A DNA stretch of 52,410 nucleotides, taken from Roseibacillus sp. GTDB lineage: Bacteria > Verrucomicrobiota > Verrucomicrobiia > Verrucomicrobiales > Akkermansiaceae. Numbering within the stretch: the first letter of the stretch is position 1; each line of letters starts with the position of its first letter. The stretch is from assembly GCA_029242545.1 (NCBI GenBank), contig JAQWTV010000001.1, forward strand, positions 1-52,410, in the 5' to 3' direction. Both the position numbers and the translations under genes were made by a program. The notes beneath the pieces were generated by a model. That model had not been told where the DNA came from, made no database searches, and was given only the letters and a program-made list of their open reading frames with translations. Of this stretch, positions 35,701-44,134 are shown one piece after another.

Positions 35701-35832
35701 TGACTTTTCGATGCGCTGCTGACCCTGCTCCTGATTAAGAAGATCCGTCTCCCCAAGGACCCAAGAGGGAGCAAGAAGCAAGGCGCAACTCATAAAGAGC
35801 CCCCTGCTTAAGATGCAAAATCTGGCAAACAT
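32791..35832 (-). CDS. Large exported coiled-coil protein with Gly/Gln-rich tail
   Basis: A 1013-aa protein with a hydrophobic N-terminal segment (about residues 9-27, cut after VLGE-like) and then an almost all-helical sequence very rich in Glu, Gln, Ala and Leu. Long heptad-type runs start near residue 280 and continue to about 880 (e.g. LEQQVASLERRLE, EQLQRAQAELVDR, LEQEQAKR-like). Near the C-terminus a low-complexity stretch of alternating Gly, Gln and Glu (GQGQGEGQGQGQ) gives way to a basic segment (PRRRRTGG) and a short final helix (RMIEQYLKNLAD). No enzyme motif was seen. Its start shares one base with the stop of the preceding membrane protein (TAATG), and its stop overlaps the next start (ATGA), so three genes are coupled. 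It is probably the extracytoplasmic scaffold of the MoxR/BatA system; function unknown. Confidence 0.75.
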   Translation of the reverse strand: MFARFCILSRGLFMSCALLLAPSWVLGETDLLNQEQGQQRIEKSTATSAALLAELVDEFERNDLKGTDVEILAGIQKVIGAVSGELMPEIVGQLNAARTGPDVPGRRVEALNAYAGQKSASYQMRQVLLEYQRQIALYQLAERMQELGDRQSANLHEAVALIMASRKPSAVRRGNDFAISQRLQETEQEALQKEVSLVISALAAMEDSFAGSLENRPAEALAFAAEYKLSSSLQSALLDLKSNRMMSAAGYEQSARDTLWRLVTILQPDRDPLDRLLRGLLQLDRLIAGEKEIIRKTDDLDDEEREEAEELVLKNERVQILEQQVASLERRLETARPEQQVSITNQLENTLRRLAKEIEKVREGLGIDGPELSDERRAEQLQRAQAELVDRTDFLRQELSELASGVAEALSRSVPPMQEVRAILAESGSPGSLKEKALPPERKALALLEEAREKLIKEIEKAEFVEDVPLDKLEHLKKLLAEVQELKAVEEAIKLESARAEQEGDSEQLEQELATEQQDLQRQASKVANDALSPAPEAARAIGEAADQMEASQQSLARGENDPLAQQAALDALEQAEAQLQEQVEGLEQAKRDLEALQKIRETLDKIVTSQQELQKETIDEIAEPAQETSEKLAERQDQLEKQTEELEMETQSPAPEAAEDLGRASEAMEAAESNLQQTDPLGAQPEQGESLKALQEAREKIDEKIAELQEQLGEDSGSEQASLEEALVAIEAAQGQVSEAQAQLEPRAGALEELQSRQEALADTLDQAAQDSGNPVAAEVAAGAQPSATGAAERLGKGDVAGAIGEMQKAQDALGGEEGTSSLAQEQGAIQELAEQLGAATQTSASPLQSANSEISPLAAGSEGSLPAGAQSALQNAQQSLANAAAQANAGNASNSKLEAEKAQDALSQAAAVLSLAEAGLSPGDGEGQGQGEGQGQGQEKGRGEGNEGNWTGKGGADGPRRRRTGGSKHIGLPERERGTLRQSQGERYSPEHGRMIEQYLKNLADSPGDKE

Positions 35833-37571
35833 TATTCCCGCTTCTTTTCTATTTTATTCCCAGGCTCTTCAGGGTTCTCGGCCGCCGGCTGATCACGCCG
35901 CGCACGAATCCAATCGGCGAGGGCGGTGTTAAGACGGTCCTGATCACTGGTTGCTCGGTCGATTCTCCGAAGGGAATCTCCCGCCCGACTTAGCAAATCA
36001 TCACGTTTTTCGCGAGGAGTAACAACCTTGAGAATTCGCGAAGCACTCCTTCCCTCTTCCGTCCTGTCACTCTGGTCGTGAGCCTCGATCCAGAATTCAA
36101 TTTCATCTCCTTCCACCAAAGGAGGTTCAACCTGCTCCAGTCTCCAATCAAAAGTCTCAGATATTCTGGCGGCCCCCTGCTCCGTCAGGGGCAAGGCAAA
36201 AGTCTTCACGTCTCCCTCTTTGCCAACCTGGTAGCAGAGGGCAACTCTATCGACTCCAAAGCGGTCTTCCGCCTCATAACCAACCAGCAAACGAGCCTTC
36301 GCAGTCACTAACTCGCGCTGCCGAGATGGTCTTACCAGTCGCACCTTGGGCGGCTCATCACTAAGCACATCCACACGGTAAACAGTTGCATCTCTTGACT
36401 CCATCCCCTCCTCATCGAGCAGCTCCACGGTAAATCCTGTCAACCCCCCAGGAACCGGCAGGACAACCTCCGCTAGAAACGGATTCTCTGGGGTCACTAC
36501 CGCCACAGCTGAATCCTTTTTCAATTCTCCCAGCAAACGGATCGTCGCATTCGCAAGAGGCTGACTGGCCGTGATACTAAGCAGAAGTTCACTGCCTGGA
36601 TAGAGCAGAAACTCTCCCGGGCGGTGGTCGCTGGGAGGCAGGCCCATGTAATCTGGATAGCGCTGCTTGCCAACCAGCTGCTCTACCGACGGACGGGGCA
36701 GGGCTATCACCTCCTGGCGATCGCTTCGCCCGTCCTTGATTGCAACTTGGAAAGTAAACGATTCCCGTATGTTCTCGAGGGTGGCAGCATAACGATTTCC
36801 CTCCTTACCGCGCTCCATGCGAATGCTTTGGCGACTTCCGGAGGAATAACGAACCCGGAGAGTTCCCTCCTCCGGCTCGAACCCTTGAACTTGCGCCTCC
36901 AGAGTCACGTTGTCTCCAATCCCGACCCTGAGATCCCCCGATGTCCAGACAATGTCGGTAGCCCGTGGGATTGGCACATCTGAAAGAAAGGCCCGTTCCA
37001 ACAGACTCTTCGTCAGGGAGCCCCCGAGCTGGTAGCCTCCCCCCGCAAACGCTCCAAGCAGGAAAAGAATCACGAGAACGCGCTTAAGGCGCTGGGTCTT
37101 CACTACCTTCGTAAGCCTGAGGGGACCGGCGTAGGATGCCGTGTCCCTCACCATACGCTCTACCATGAGCTGGCCTACGCCACCGGATACGGTTGCTTTT
37201 CCCTGCGCGAACTGGACCGAGGCGATCAGCCTGCTTCGGAAGCCCGGCTCCTCCTTCTCCACCATCAGGGCCAGAGTTTCCTCATCGCGCCTCTGGGTCA
37301 CCAAGGCCACGAGCGCCCGCAGCAGAAGGAACGACACTACGATCACCAACCCAATGAGTATCCCAGCCCGTGCTTCAAGGGGCAGTTCAACTAGCCAGTC
37401 TGCCGTGGGGATCAACGCAAGCCCGAGGAGAGCCGCAATCAAGGCTACCGCCATTCGCCGCATGAATTCCACCCGGACCAACTTCCGGCGCACCGCGCCC
37501 AGCTTCCGGCGCAACTGAATTCCCGGTTCATTGGGGACAGCGTTCTGGGATGATGCCGGGGAATCACTCAT
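35832..37571 (-). CDS. DUF4175-like membrane protein with extracytoplasmic beta domains
   Basis: A 579-aa membrane protein. After a basic cytoplasmic start (RRKLGAVRRKLVR), two membrane segments lie at about 40-60 and 69-91, and a third at about 164-180 (VLVILFLLGAFAGGGYQL). The part between the second and third is cytoplasmic and holds EETLALMVEKEEPGFRSRL. The rest, from about 185 on, is outside: beta-rich with Ig-like stretches (VGIGDNVTLEAQVQG, YPDYMGLPPSDHRPGEF, VTAKARLLVGYEAEDRFGVDRV, GDEIEFWIEAHDQSDRTEEG). The design recalls the N-terminal part of DUF4175 proteins, whose coiled-coil part is here encoded by the next gene, so the two may be a split version of one protein. It abuts the VWA gene with no spacer and shares a base with the coiled-coil gene. 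Confidence 0.65.
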   Translation of the reverse strand: MSDSPASSQNAVPNEPGIQLRRKLGAVRRKLVRVEFMRRMAVALIAALLGLALIPTADWLVELPLEARAGILIGLVIVVSFLLLRALVALVTQRRDEETLALMVEKEEPGFRSRLIASVQFAQGKATVSGGVGQLMVERMVRDTASYAGPLRLTKVVKTQRLKRVLVILFLLGAFAGGGYQLGGSLTKSLLERAFLSDVPIPRATDIVWTSGDLRVGIGDNVTLEAQVQGFEPEEGTLRVRYSSGSRQSIRMERGKEGNRYAATLENIRESFTFQVAIKDGRSDRQEVIALPRPSVEQLVGKQRYPDYMGLPPSDHRPGEFLLYPGSELLLSITASQPLANATIRLLGELKKDSAVAVVTPENPFLAEVVLPVPGGLTGFTVELLDEEGMESRDATVYRVDVLSDEPPKVRLVRPSRQRELVTAKARLLVGYEAEDRFGVDRVALCYQVGKEGDVKTFALPLTEQGAARISETFDWRLEQVEPPLVEGDEIEFWIEAHDQSDRTEEGRSASRILKVVTPREKRDDLLSRAGDSLRRIDRATSDQDRLNTALADWIRARRDQPAAENPEEPGNKIEKKRE

Positions 37572-39857
37572 TTACTTCAACTCCGAGACCTTTCGAACGA
37601 TCCACTCGGCGGCAAGGACCAGGATAATCAAAAAGAAAAACAGGGGGGAGGACCAGAGCTCTATTTCCCTGAGACTGCTCAACTGAGCACTCCGCTCCGT
37701 AATAGAAGCCGGCAACTCCTCAAGCCGGGCAAGGGGGAAGTAGGCTCCACCAGTATCCCGGGACAAGTCACGGAGCAGCTCATCATTCAGCGAAGCCCTG
37801 GTGTATTCACGATTGTTCTCCGCAACAGTGAAATCCAACGTCGCAACCTCATCCCCGGCCACGGCGAGCCGGTAGTTGCCGGGTGGGCCGGCGGACAATT
37901 CCACACGATACATCCCCGGCTGACTGGGAATGGAACGAAGGGTCACATCCTGTCGACGATTCGGATCATCTCCTGCCGCCAGAATCGCCTCAACCCGCTC
38001 ATCCTCGCGAGGATCCCAACTGGCCGTGAAGAGCCTCGCATACACCTGCACCCGGTCTCCCTGTTCAAAACGCCGACCATTAGAGCGCAGGGTGACTCGA
38101 GGGGCTTCGGTCAGGAGTCGGGATCCCGCCATGCGCTGGATCATCTGCCCCCATAGAATGGTGTGATAACGATCACCAGCATTGCGGCGGAAGCGCCAGA
38201 AATTATCCGTCCCGACAAAAAGAACCTCCCCAGCTCCATAGCGATGCAGGGCCAGCAAGGGAGCCGTGCCCGAGCCAGAAGCCGGGTCGGGACGAGTCAG
38301 GAGGACTTCCGCCGCAGGTTTCGCCCGCTCTACTTCTGCCGCCCAATATATCGGGGGAAGACCTCGCCAGAGCGCCTCGCTGGCCTCGAGGTCGTTTCCA
38401 AGGCGTAACATCACGCTTTCCCTTCCCGCCGGGGTAAGACTGAGCCTTAGCGGGCGAGCGGAGGGAGCCTTACCCGCGTCGAGGGAAGCCCCCCCGATTT
38501 CAACCGGCAGAAGTTGCTCCAGCTCTGTTCGGGCAAAGGCAGACGGCATGAATCGCTTGCCTGCGATCACCGTCAAGGCCCCTCCCGCAGTAGCAACATA
38601 GTTGCCCAGCAGAGAGAGCCGGTCCTCGGTAAGAAGGCGGGGGTCGATATCTCCCAGCAAGATCAGGTCAAAATCAAAGAGATCCTCTGCTCGCGCGGGA
38701 AACTCCTCAAGATAGGGGCTACCAGGAATGCGGGCTATTTCCCGATCTCCCTCGAAAAGAAAGCAGGAAAGAGCGACCCGTCGTTCCCGGAGCAGCATCG
38801 CCTCGAGATACTTGAATTCCCAACGGGGAGCCTGATCCAGCAGGAGTACCTTCAGTCGACGATCAACTACCCGCAGACCGGCGCGGCCGGTATTGTTCTC
38901 GGCCAGGGCCTCGACTCCATTATCGGTTTCAAACCGGGCTTCCATGACATACTCGCCCACCCGCTTAGGGACAAACAAAGTGGTAACTTGTTGAAGCCCA
39001 TCCTTCTCTATATTCACCTTTTCCTCTGCCACATCTACTCCCGACAGCGAGAAGACGATACGCCCAGAGTCTCCCTGCATTCCCTGCGTCCGCAACTTCA
39101 CTGTTACCGGCACGGCATCATCTGCCAGCAAAACCTCGCGCACCTCCACCGCTTCCACCGCAACATCGCGCACCTCGGACTCTCCCACCCCAACAGTGTA
39201 AAGGGCAATACCCGAGTCCTTCAATTCCCGGGCGATGGTGCCAAGCGGCACCCCACTGTTCTGGCCCCCATCGGAAACGATCAGCAATCCTGCGAGGGGC
39301 GCTCCCTGATAGCGCTCAAGGGCCTTACGAACGACCTCTCCCACAGCCGTCTTTTCCCCAGCGGCGACCAGAGGGAGCTGGAGGTCTTCCCACTCCTGAA
39401 GCGAGCTCCCATAAAAGGTGAAGGTTGGGACACGCAAATCTTCCTCCAGGCCCCGAAGCATCTCCTGCCCGCCTGGGGAAGAGAGGGCTCTCTGCGCCTT
39501 CTGGAGCCGACTCAGTCCATCCGATTCCCGGAGAGACATGCTTCCACTTCGATCCATGAGAATCGGCAGAGTCCGCGACACCTCTTTCTCAAGGGTCACA
39601 ACAAGGACCGGTTGCAGAAGGATGACTATAAGGAGGCCGAGGAAAATTATCCTTAAGGTGGCCAGAAGGAACCGGCGGCCTCCCGGGACCTCTCTGGGAC
39701 TCCGGCGATAAAGCTCCCATGACAGCAGAGCCAGCACTACCATGAGCACAGCCGCAAGAACTCCCCACTGAGCTGTTTCCCAGCGCAGGGACCAATCAGC
39801 GATCCCATCCACCTCGTCTACGTCGAGGCCAAGAGCCTTCTGGATCAAGCCTGTCAT
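37572..39857 (-). CDS. VWA-domain membrane protein with GATase-like domain
   Basis: A 761-aa membrane protein. Two membrane segments near the N-terminus (about 30-49 and 63-85) and one at the very C-terminus (about 735-753, SPLFFFLIILVLAAEWI) place most of the chain outside the cytoplasm. A von Willebrand factor A domain starts at about 95, with a complete MIDAS motif start D102-R-S104-G-S106, and LIVSDGGQNSGV further on. Residues about 355-580 have the look of a GATase/ThuA-like domain (LKVLLLDQAPRWEFKYLEAML, LILLGDIDPRLL, FVGTDNFWRFR), followed by a beta domain. Such proteins in Bacteroidetes and PVC operons accompany BatA-like proteins and MoxR. A metal-dependent adhesion or assembly role is the usual inference. 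It is 25 bp after batA-like and directly abuts the DUF4175-like gene. Confidence 0.8.
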   Translation of the reverse strand: MTGLIQKALGLDVDEVDGIADWSLRWETAQWGVLAAVLMVVLALLSWELYRRSPREVPGGRRFLLATLRIIFLGLLIVILLQPVLVVTLEKEVSRTLPILMDRSGSMSLRESDGLSRLQKAQRALSSPGGQEMLRGLEEDLRVPTFTFYGSSLQEWEDLQLPLVAAGEKTAVGEVVRKALERYQGAPLAGLLIVSDGGQNSGVPLGTIARELKDSGIALYTVGVGESEVRDVAVEAVEVREVLLADDAVPVTVKLRTQGMQGDSGRIVFSLSGVDVAEEKVNIEKDGLQQVTTLFVPKRVGEYVMEARFETDNGVEALAENNTGRAGLRVVDRRLKVLLLDQAPRWEFKYLEAMLLRERRVALSCFLFEGDREIARIPGSPYLEEFPARAEDLFDFDLILLGDIDPRLLTEDRLSLLGNYVATAGGALTVIAGKRFMPSAFARTELEQLLPVEIGGASLDAGKAPSARPLRLSLTPAGRESVMLRLGNDLEASEALWRGLPPIYWAAEVERAKPAAEVLLTRPDPASGSGTAPLLALHRYGAGEVLFVGTDNFWRFRRNAGDRYHTILWGQMIQRMAGSRLLTEAPRVTLRSNGRRFEQGDRVQVYARLFTASWDPREDERVEAILAAGDDPNRRQDVTLRSIPSQPGMYRVELSAGPPGNYRLAVAGDEVATLDFTVAENNREYTRASLNDELLRDLSRDTGGAYFPLARLEELPASITERSAQLSSLREIELWSSPLFFFLIILVLAAEWIVRKVSELK

Positions 39858-39882
39858 CGTTTAGCCGTTGTCCTCCTTCCCA

Positions 39883-41979
39883 TCACTTTGAACGGCTGAA
39901 CCATTGCGCGAGAACGATTTCTATTGCTCCGAATAAAATCACCGTAAGAAGAAGAGGCCACCACAGTTCCGCTCCCTGGCGCTCCATTCCAAAGGAACCC
40001 TGCTTACTCATGGATTCCCACCGGGAAAGCTCCACGAAAGCGCCAAGGCGGCCAAGCTGCTCAGAGCCGAGTAACTCGGGGCTCGACTCTCGCACGCTGG
40101 CACGGGTCGAAAAAAGCAACGGCTCAGACTCCCCCTCAATAGCAACCTGATAGGCTCCCGCCCGACCGGTACGGTCGAACTTAAGAACTGAGCTACTTTC
40201 TCCCCCGGCAAGGGTAGTCAGATATCCCAGAGCTTCCGGATCTCTCATCTCGTAGATCGTTGCTGGCCGGCCGGCCAGACCCACATCCAAACGATGGCGC
40301 AGGACCTGTCCTGCTTCAACGTTCAACCCGGCTTCACGATTCTGGACAATTTTCCCCAGCAGCCTGTTGACAAAGGGGACAAAGGCGGGACGAATCGCAA
40401 AGTCGTTCCACTCCAGGTCCGCGCTACTATTAAAGACAAAAACCTTTCCCCTTCCATACTCACTCTCGGTCAGAGCGAGTCCCCCGTCATCATAACGCAA
40501 AGCCGGCCGATACTCCATTTCCCCGGCCTCCAAGCCCAGCTTCTTACGAAACACCACCCCCGCAAGGAGATCGCTATCGAGCCCGAGAGGGTTGGTTTCG
40601 GCAGGAACCACCGTGCGCGGCCCGACAGCGTCCTCATCATCGGTAGAAAAGGCGACAGGAAGGAGGCCATGTTTTCGGTGGAGAAGAGTGTTATAGGATT
40701 CCGGTCTGAGATTTCCGCCCGCAAAAACAATCAGTCCTCCACCTGCCTCCACATAACGGGAAAGTCGGTCCGCAAATCCTAGAGGCACGTCCGCAACATT
40801 CGCCAGAACTACAGCGTGATGACGATTGAGATCCTCCTCGGCAAGATCCGAGATGGAAACAATTCTTGGTTGCACCGGATAGTCAGTCTGCTCCTCCTCA
40901 GGGACCGGCGCCAAGGCGTGCCGAAGGAAGAAGGTTTCCGAGTCCCGGGCCTCCTGCCCGGGGTCTCCGTCGACCAGTAACACGCTCACCTCCTCCCTTG
41001 CTTTAATCACCACCGTACGGCGATCGTCAAAAGGCATCTTGTCGCCTTTCAAAGCCACTGTCACCCGGTGGTAACCCGGGGTGGGAAGAGTCGCATAGAG
41101 GGTAGCGCTCTGACCGTCACCTGGCTGCAATTCATCAATGATCCATGCTTCGCCCTCCGGCTGGCCATCGACAAGCAGTTTAACCGGCACAGCCGACATC
41201 GGCACATCCCCATGGTTGGTAACATCGACATCGATCCGAAACGGCTGATTCACGGAAGTTAGCGTCGCAGCAGGCCTGAGGCTACTGATAGCAAGGTTGG
41301 AACGGACCGGTGCTCCCACCGTGACCAAGTGCACCTTTATCCCCATCGCGATATCCCGCAACCGGGCCTCGAGAGCCCCAAAGCTCCCCCACTCCGCCGC
41401 ATGCGCATCAGTAACGAGATAGAGTTCCTTCACAGATGCCGCCTGTCCCTCCAGGCCTCGGGCTGCCACCTCCAACGAGCGCTGGAGATCGGCATGGCGA
41501 TCGGTCTGCGGAATTTCATCTATGCGCGCCGCCACAAGTTCAAGATCATTGCTGGCTTCGTGAGCGTGAAAGGCACCCGCAAGAGCGACCGAAGTCCCCC
41601 CCGGGAAACCGGAGAGAATCGCATGAGCCGCCTCGCGGGCCAGAGAGAGCCGGGTAGATTCGGTCTCACGGGTTCCCATACTCGCTGAATTATCCACTAT
41701 AATAGCAGCGGCAACCTTGGATCCTGGAACCCCTGATAAACCCTCCATCACCGGCCGGGCCATCAGAAGAGCCAAAAGAGCGATCATGGCACAGCGCACA
41801 AGAAGCAGAACCCAGTCCTCCAGCTTCATGCGTCTCTGGTTCTGCTCTACGCTGACTTTCAGAAAGCGCATTGCCGCCCATGGCTCCCGGCGAAAACGCC
41901 GGCGATTCAGAAGGTGAATGATAATGGGGAGCGAAACTGCCGCGAGGCCCCATAGTAATGCTTGGTTCAGGAAGTTCAT
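39883..41979 (-). CDS. BatA-like N-terminal domain plus VWA membrane protein
   Basis: A 698-aa membrane protein. ATG 41979 is chosen because it starts the standard BatA sequence (MNFLNQALLWGLAAVSLPIIIHLLNRRR), 5 bp after the DUF58 stop; upstream in-frame Met codons lie within that gene. Residues 1-80 are the BatA/TIGR02226-type region with two membrane segments (5-23 and 55-75). The VWA domain starts near 90 with MIDAS D96-N-S98-A-S100. A CARDB/Ig-like stretch (about 225-330) precedes a GATase-like part (about 350-560), and one membrane helix (about 672-692) ends the chain. Bat proteins are linked to aerotolerance in Bacteroides and to envelope stress, but this is not proven here. The partner MoxR and DUF58 genes stand directly upstream. 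Confidence 0.85.
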   Translation of the reverse strand: MNFLNQALLWGLAAVSLPIIIHLLNRRRFRREPWAAMRFLKVSVEQNQRRMKLEDWVLLLVRCAMIALLALLMARPVMEGLSGVPGSKVAAAIIVDNSASMGTRETESTRLSLAREAAHAILSGFPGGTSVALAGAFHAHEASNDLELVAARIDEIPQTDRHADLQRSLEVAARGLEGQAASVKELYLVTDAHAAEWGSFGALEARLRDIAMGIKVHLVTVGAPVRSNLAISSLRPAATLTSVNQPFRIDVDVTNHGDVPMSAVPVKLLVDGQPEGEAWIIDELQPGDGQSATLYATLPTPGYHRVTVALKGDKMPFDDRRTVVIKAREEVSVLLVDGDPGQEARDSETFFLRHALAPVPEEEQTDYPVQPRIVSISDLAEEDLNRHHAVVLANVADVPLGFADRLSRYVEAGGGLIVFAGGNLRPESYNTLLHRKHGLLPVAFSTDDEDAVGPRTVVPAETNPLGLDSDLLAGVVFRKKLGLEAGEMEYRPALRYDDGGLALTESEYGRGKVFVFNSSADLEWNDFAIRPAFVPFVNRLLGKIVQNREAGLNVEAGQVLRHRLDVGLAGRPATIYEMRDPEALGYLTTLAGGESSSVLKFDRTGRAGAYQVAIEGESEPLLFSTRASVRESSPELLGSEQLGRLGAFVELSRWESMSKQGSFGMERQGAELWWPLLLTVILFGAIEIVLAQWFSRSK

Positions 41980-41984
41980 GCCAA

Positions 41985-42884
41985 TCAGCCAGCAGTGCTC
42001 TTCCTGAAGGTGAGATAATTGGCCAGCACTTCGTCGAGGGGTTGATCCGTTCGCGCCCCAACAAAATGGCACTGGTGCCGCTCTACGTCCGCCCGCAGCC
42101 GCTCCCGGAATTCTTCGAACTCACGGTGGTAACTTTTCTTGATCTGGCTCGGACGCGTCCGGATCAGCGGAAGATCCTCCAGACCCTCAAATTCCACGTT
42201 TCCAGTGAAGGGGAAATCAATTTCGCAGGGATCGAGAACCTGCATCAGGATCACTTCGTGACCCTTGAACCTTAGATGCTGCACACTCTGCAGAAGCTCC
42301 TCCTCGTCATCAAAGAAATCACTGATCACGATCACGATTCCCTTACGCTTGATCTGGCCAGCCATCCCATGAAGGACCGGGGCAAGGCGGGTCCCCCGTA
42401 GCGGCTCAAACCCGGCAAGACGGTCCATGATCCGGAAAAGATTATCACGGTTGTCGCTGCGAGGGAGGTATTCCTGGACCTCTTCATCGAAGATACCAAG
42501 TGCCACTGAATCCCGCTGATGAAGAATAAGATAGGCAAGGCAGGCCGCCATCATCTTGCCATACTCCAGCTTACTGATCTCACCCGAGCCGTATTTCATG
42601 CTCTCGCTACCATCAAGCAGGAGGTGGGCGACAAAATTGGTCTCCTGCTCATACTGCTTGATGTAATAGCGCTCCGTCTTGGCCTGAACCTTCCAGTCGA
42701 GGTGCCTTACGTCATCTCCGGGAGCATATTCCCGATGCTGGGCGAATTCTATGGCGAAGCCCCGGTAAGGAGACTTGTGCTCTCCTGCCATATAACCTTC
42801 CACAATGAACCTCGCATTCATCCCCAGGGCTTCAGCCCGGGCGATAGCGCGGGGATCAAGAAGTTTTCGGGTTTCGGCGTCCAC
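41985..42884 (-). CDS. DUF58 domain protein
   Basis: A 299-aa cytoplasmic protein of the DUF58 family, a degenerate VWA-like domain that is nearly always encoded beside moxR. The GTG at 42884 is chosen because the family starts with LLDPRAIARAEALGMNARFIVEGY, and the next Met (residue 22) would cut this. Hallmarks: HKSPYRGFAIEFAQHREYAPGDDVRHLDWK (split here: SPYRGFAIEFAQHREY and PGDDVRHLDWK), LLLDGSESM at about 90 as a MIDAS-like D-x-S-x-S, and VISDFFDDEEEL. It probably acts as the adaptor that brings MoxR to its membrane clients. It is 62 bp after moxR and 5 bp before the batA-like gene. Confidence in family is high; the exact partner is inferred from neighbours. Confidence 0.92.
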   Translation of the reverse strand: MDAETRKLLDPRAIARAEALGMNARFIVEGYMAGEHKSPYRGFAIEFAQHREYAPGDDVRHLDWKVQAKTERYYIKQYEQETNFVAHLLLDGSESMKYGSGEISKLEYGKMMAACLAYLILHQRDSVALGIFDEEVQEYLPRSDNRDNLFRIMDRLAGFEPLRGTRLAPVLHGMAGQIKRKGIVIVISDFFDDEEELLQSVQHLRFKGHEVILMQVLDPCEIDFPFTGNVEFEGLEDLPLIRTRPSQIKKSYHREFEEFRERLRADVERHQCHFVGARTDQPLDEVLANYLTFRKSTAG

Positions 42885-42946
42885 GGGGAAAAGGCGTTGC
42901 CGGGGGCATCAAAAGAGTGACCTGTGCTAGTATAAGAACACAGCTC

Positions 42947-43960
42947 CTAGTCCAGTTTCCTGTCCTTCGGCACGGATTCGAGAATCTTGGAAGTAATATC
43001 GTCCGCTGTCAGCCCTTCGCTCTGGGCGCTGAAATTCGGGATGATCCGATGGCGAAAAATGGGAGGCGCAACAGTGGCCACATCGTCACAACTCACATGA
43101 CTCTGCCCATTAAGAAGCGCATTGGCCTTAGCCGCCAGCACAAGGTTCAAGCCCGCCCGGGGGCCCGCCCCCCATGTCAGCCACTTGGAGCAGAATTCAA
43201 GTGCTTCGTCAGAACCTGGCCGCGTAACCCGCACCAGCTTCTCCGCATAGCGCAGGATATGATCTGCAACCGGCATATCGCGAACGACTCGCTGCATTTC
43301 GAGAATTTCTCCTGCTCCGAGAACCGGGTTCGGACGTGCCCCTTCATTCCCGGTATAAGCCTTAAGAATCTGGAACTCCTCTTCCTCACCGGGGTAGCCC
43401 ACCTTGATCATGAACATGAACCGATCCAGTTGGGCTTCCGGAAGAGGATAGGTGCCTTCCTGTTCGATAGGGTTCTGCGTGGCGAGAACAAAGAATGGCT
43501 CCGGAAGCTGGTGATCTTCTCCCCCTACCGTCACCTTGCGCTCCTGCATGGACTCAAGCATGGACGCCTGGGTCTTAGGGGGGGTCCGGTTGATCTCATC
43601 CGCCAAGATAATGTTGGCGAAGATCGGTCCGGGCAAGAACTTGAACTGCCGCTCATTAGTTTCCGGGTCAGAGTAGATTACCTCGGTTCCTGTGATATCG
43701 GAAGGCATCAGATCCGGCGTAAACTGAATACGCTTGAAGGATAAATCCAGAGACTCCGCCAGACTTGAGATAAGAAGAGTCTTGGCAAGACCGGGAACAC
43801 CTACAAGAAGAGCGTGACTCTGCGTGAGGATCGCGATCATCACTTCGTTGATGACCTCGTCCTGACCGATGATCACCTTCCCGAGTTCCGCTCGGACACG
43901 CTGGACGGCATCTTGTAGCTGGCCCGGATTTTGGAGGGCAGTTTCTGCACTAGTGCTCAT
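42947..43960 (-). CDS. moxR: MoxR-family AAA+ ATPase
   Basis: A 337-aa AAA+ ATPase of the MoxR family. Walker A GVPGLAKT is at 54-61, Walker B IILADEINR at 117-125, and the sensor-like ATQNP at 160-164; GTYPLPEAQLDRFMF (169-183) is the MoxR hallmark. The C-terminal lid includes GASPRA-like (GAGPRAGLNLVLAAKA). MoxR proteins act as chaperones for metal insertion or folding of VWA proteins, and here six downstream genes on the same strand include two VWA proteins. The gap of 174 bp to the TraB gene upstream holds two GC-rich hairpins, and the gap to DUF58 is 62 bp. The ATPase residues look intact, so the protein should be active. It is probably the first gene of the operon. Confidence 0.95.
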   Translation of the reverse strand: MSTSAETALQNPGQLQDAVQRVRAELGKVIIGQDEVINEVMIAILTQSHALLVGVPGLAKTLLISSLAESLDLSFKRIQFTPDLMPSDITGTEVIYSDPETNERQFKFLPGPIFANIILADEINRTPPKTQASMLESMQERKVTVGGEDHQLPEPFFVLATQNPIEQEGTYPLPEAQLDRFMFMIKVGYPGEEEEFQILKAYTGNEGARPNPVLGAGEILEMQRVVRDMPVADHILRYAEKLVRVTRPGSDEALEFCSKWLTWGAGPRAGLNLVLAAKANALLNGQSHVSCDDVATVAPPIFRHRIIPNFSAQSEGLTADDITSKILESVPKDRKLD

Positions 43961-44053
43961 TATTAGGAGGATCTTATGGACCGCAGGCTGAAGCCTTTTT
44001 AAGAGCGGTGCAATCGTGACAATTCCTTTCGTCCAACTTTGACCCGGCCATCA

Positions 44054-44092
44054 CCCCCTACGATGAGGGGACCCCCCTTCCCTTGATGGGGT
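44054..44092 (-). other. Two GC-rich hairpins between TraB and moxR
   Basis: In the 174-bp gap, CCCCT (44055-44059) pairs with AGGGG (44066-44070) and ACCCC (44071-44075) pairs with GGGGT (44088-44092). No T run follows on the - strand, so it is not a standard terminator. It may weaken read-through from the TraB gene or stabilise the moxR mRNA start. Small stems, low certainty. Confidence 0.25.
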
Positions 44093-44134
44093 AGGATCCA
44101 CAGAGGCTTACTCCCCCCTAGGAGCCACCGGACC

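Noticed and set aside
38514..39656. 380-aa open frame on the + strand
   Set aside because: Antisense to the VWA membrane-protein gene, with no signal, no domain and a composition typical of a shadow frame.
42917..43744. 275-aa open frame on the + strand
   Set aside because: Antisense to moxR, whose Walker motifs are unmistakable.
43985..44000. AGGC-TGAA-GCCT followed by T run on the + strand, like a terminator
   Set aside because: No + strand gene ends here; the closest + gene upstream stops at 30352. The stem is only 4 bp and lies just upstream of moxR on the other strand.
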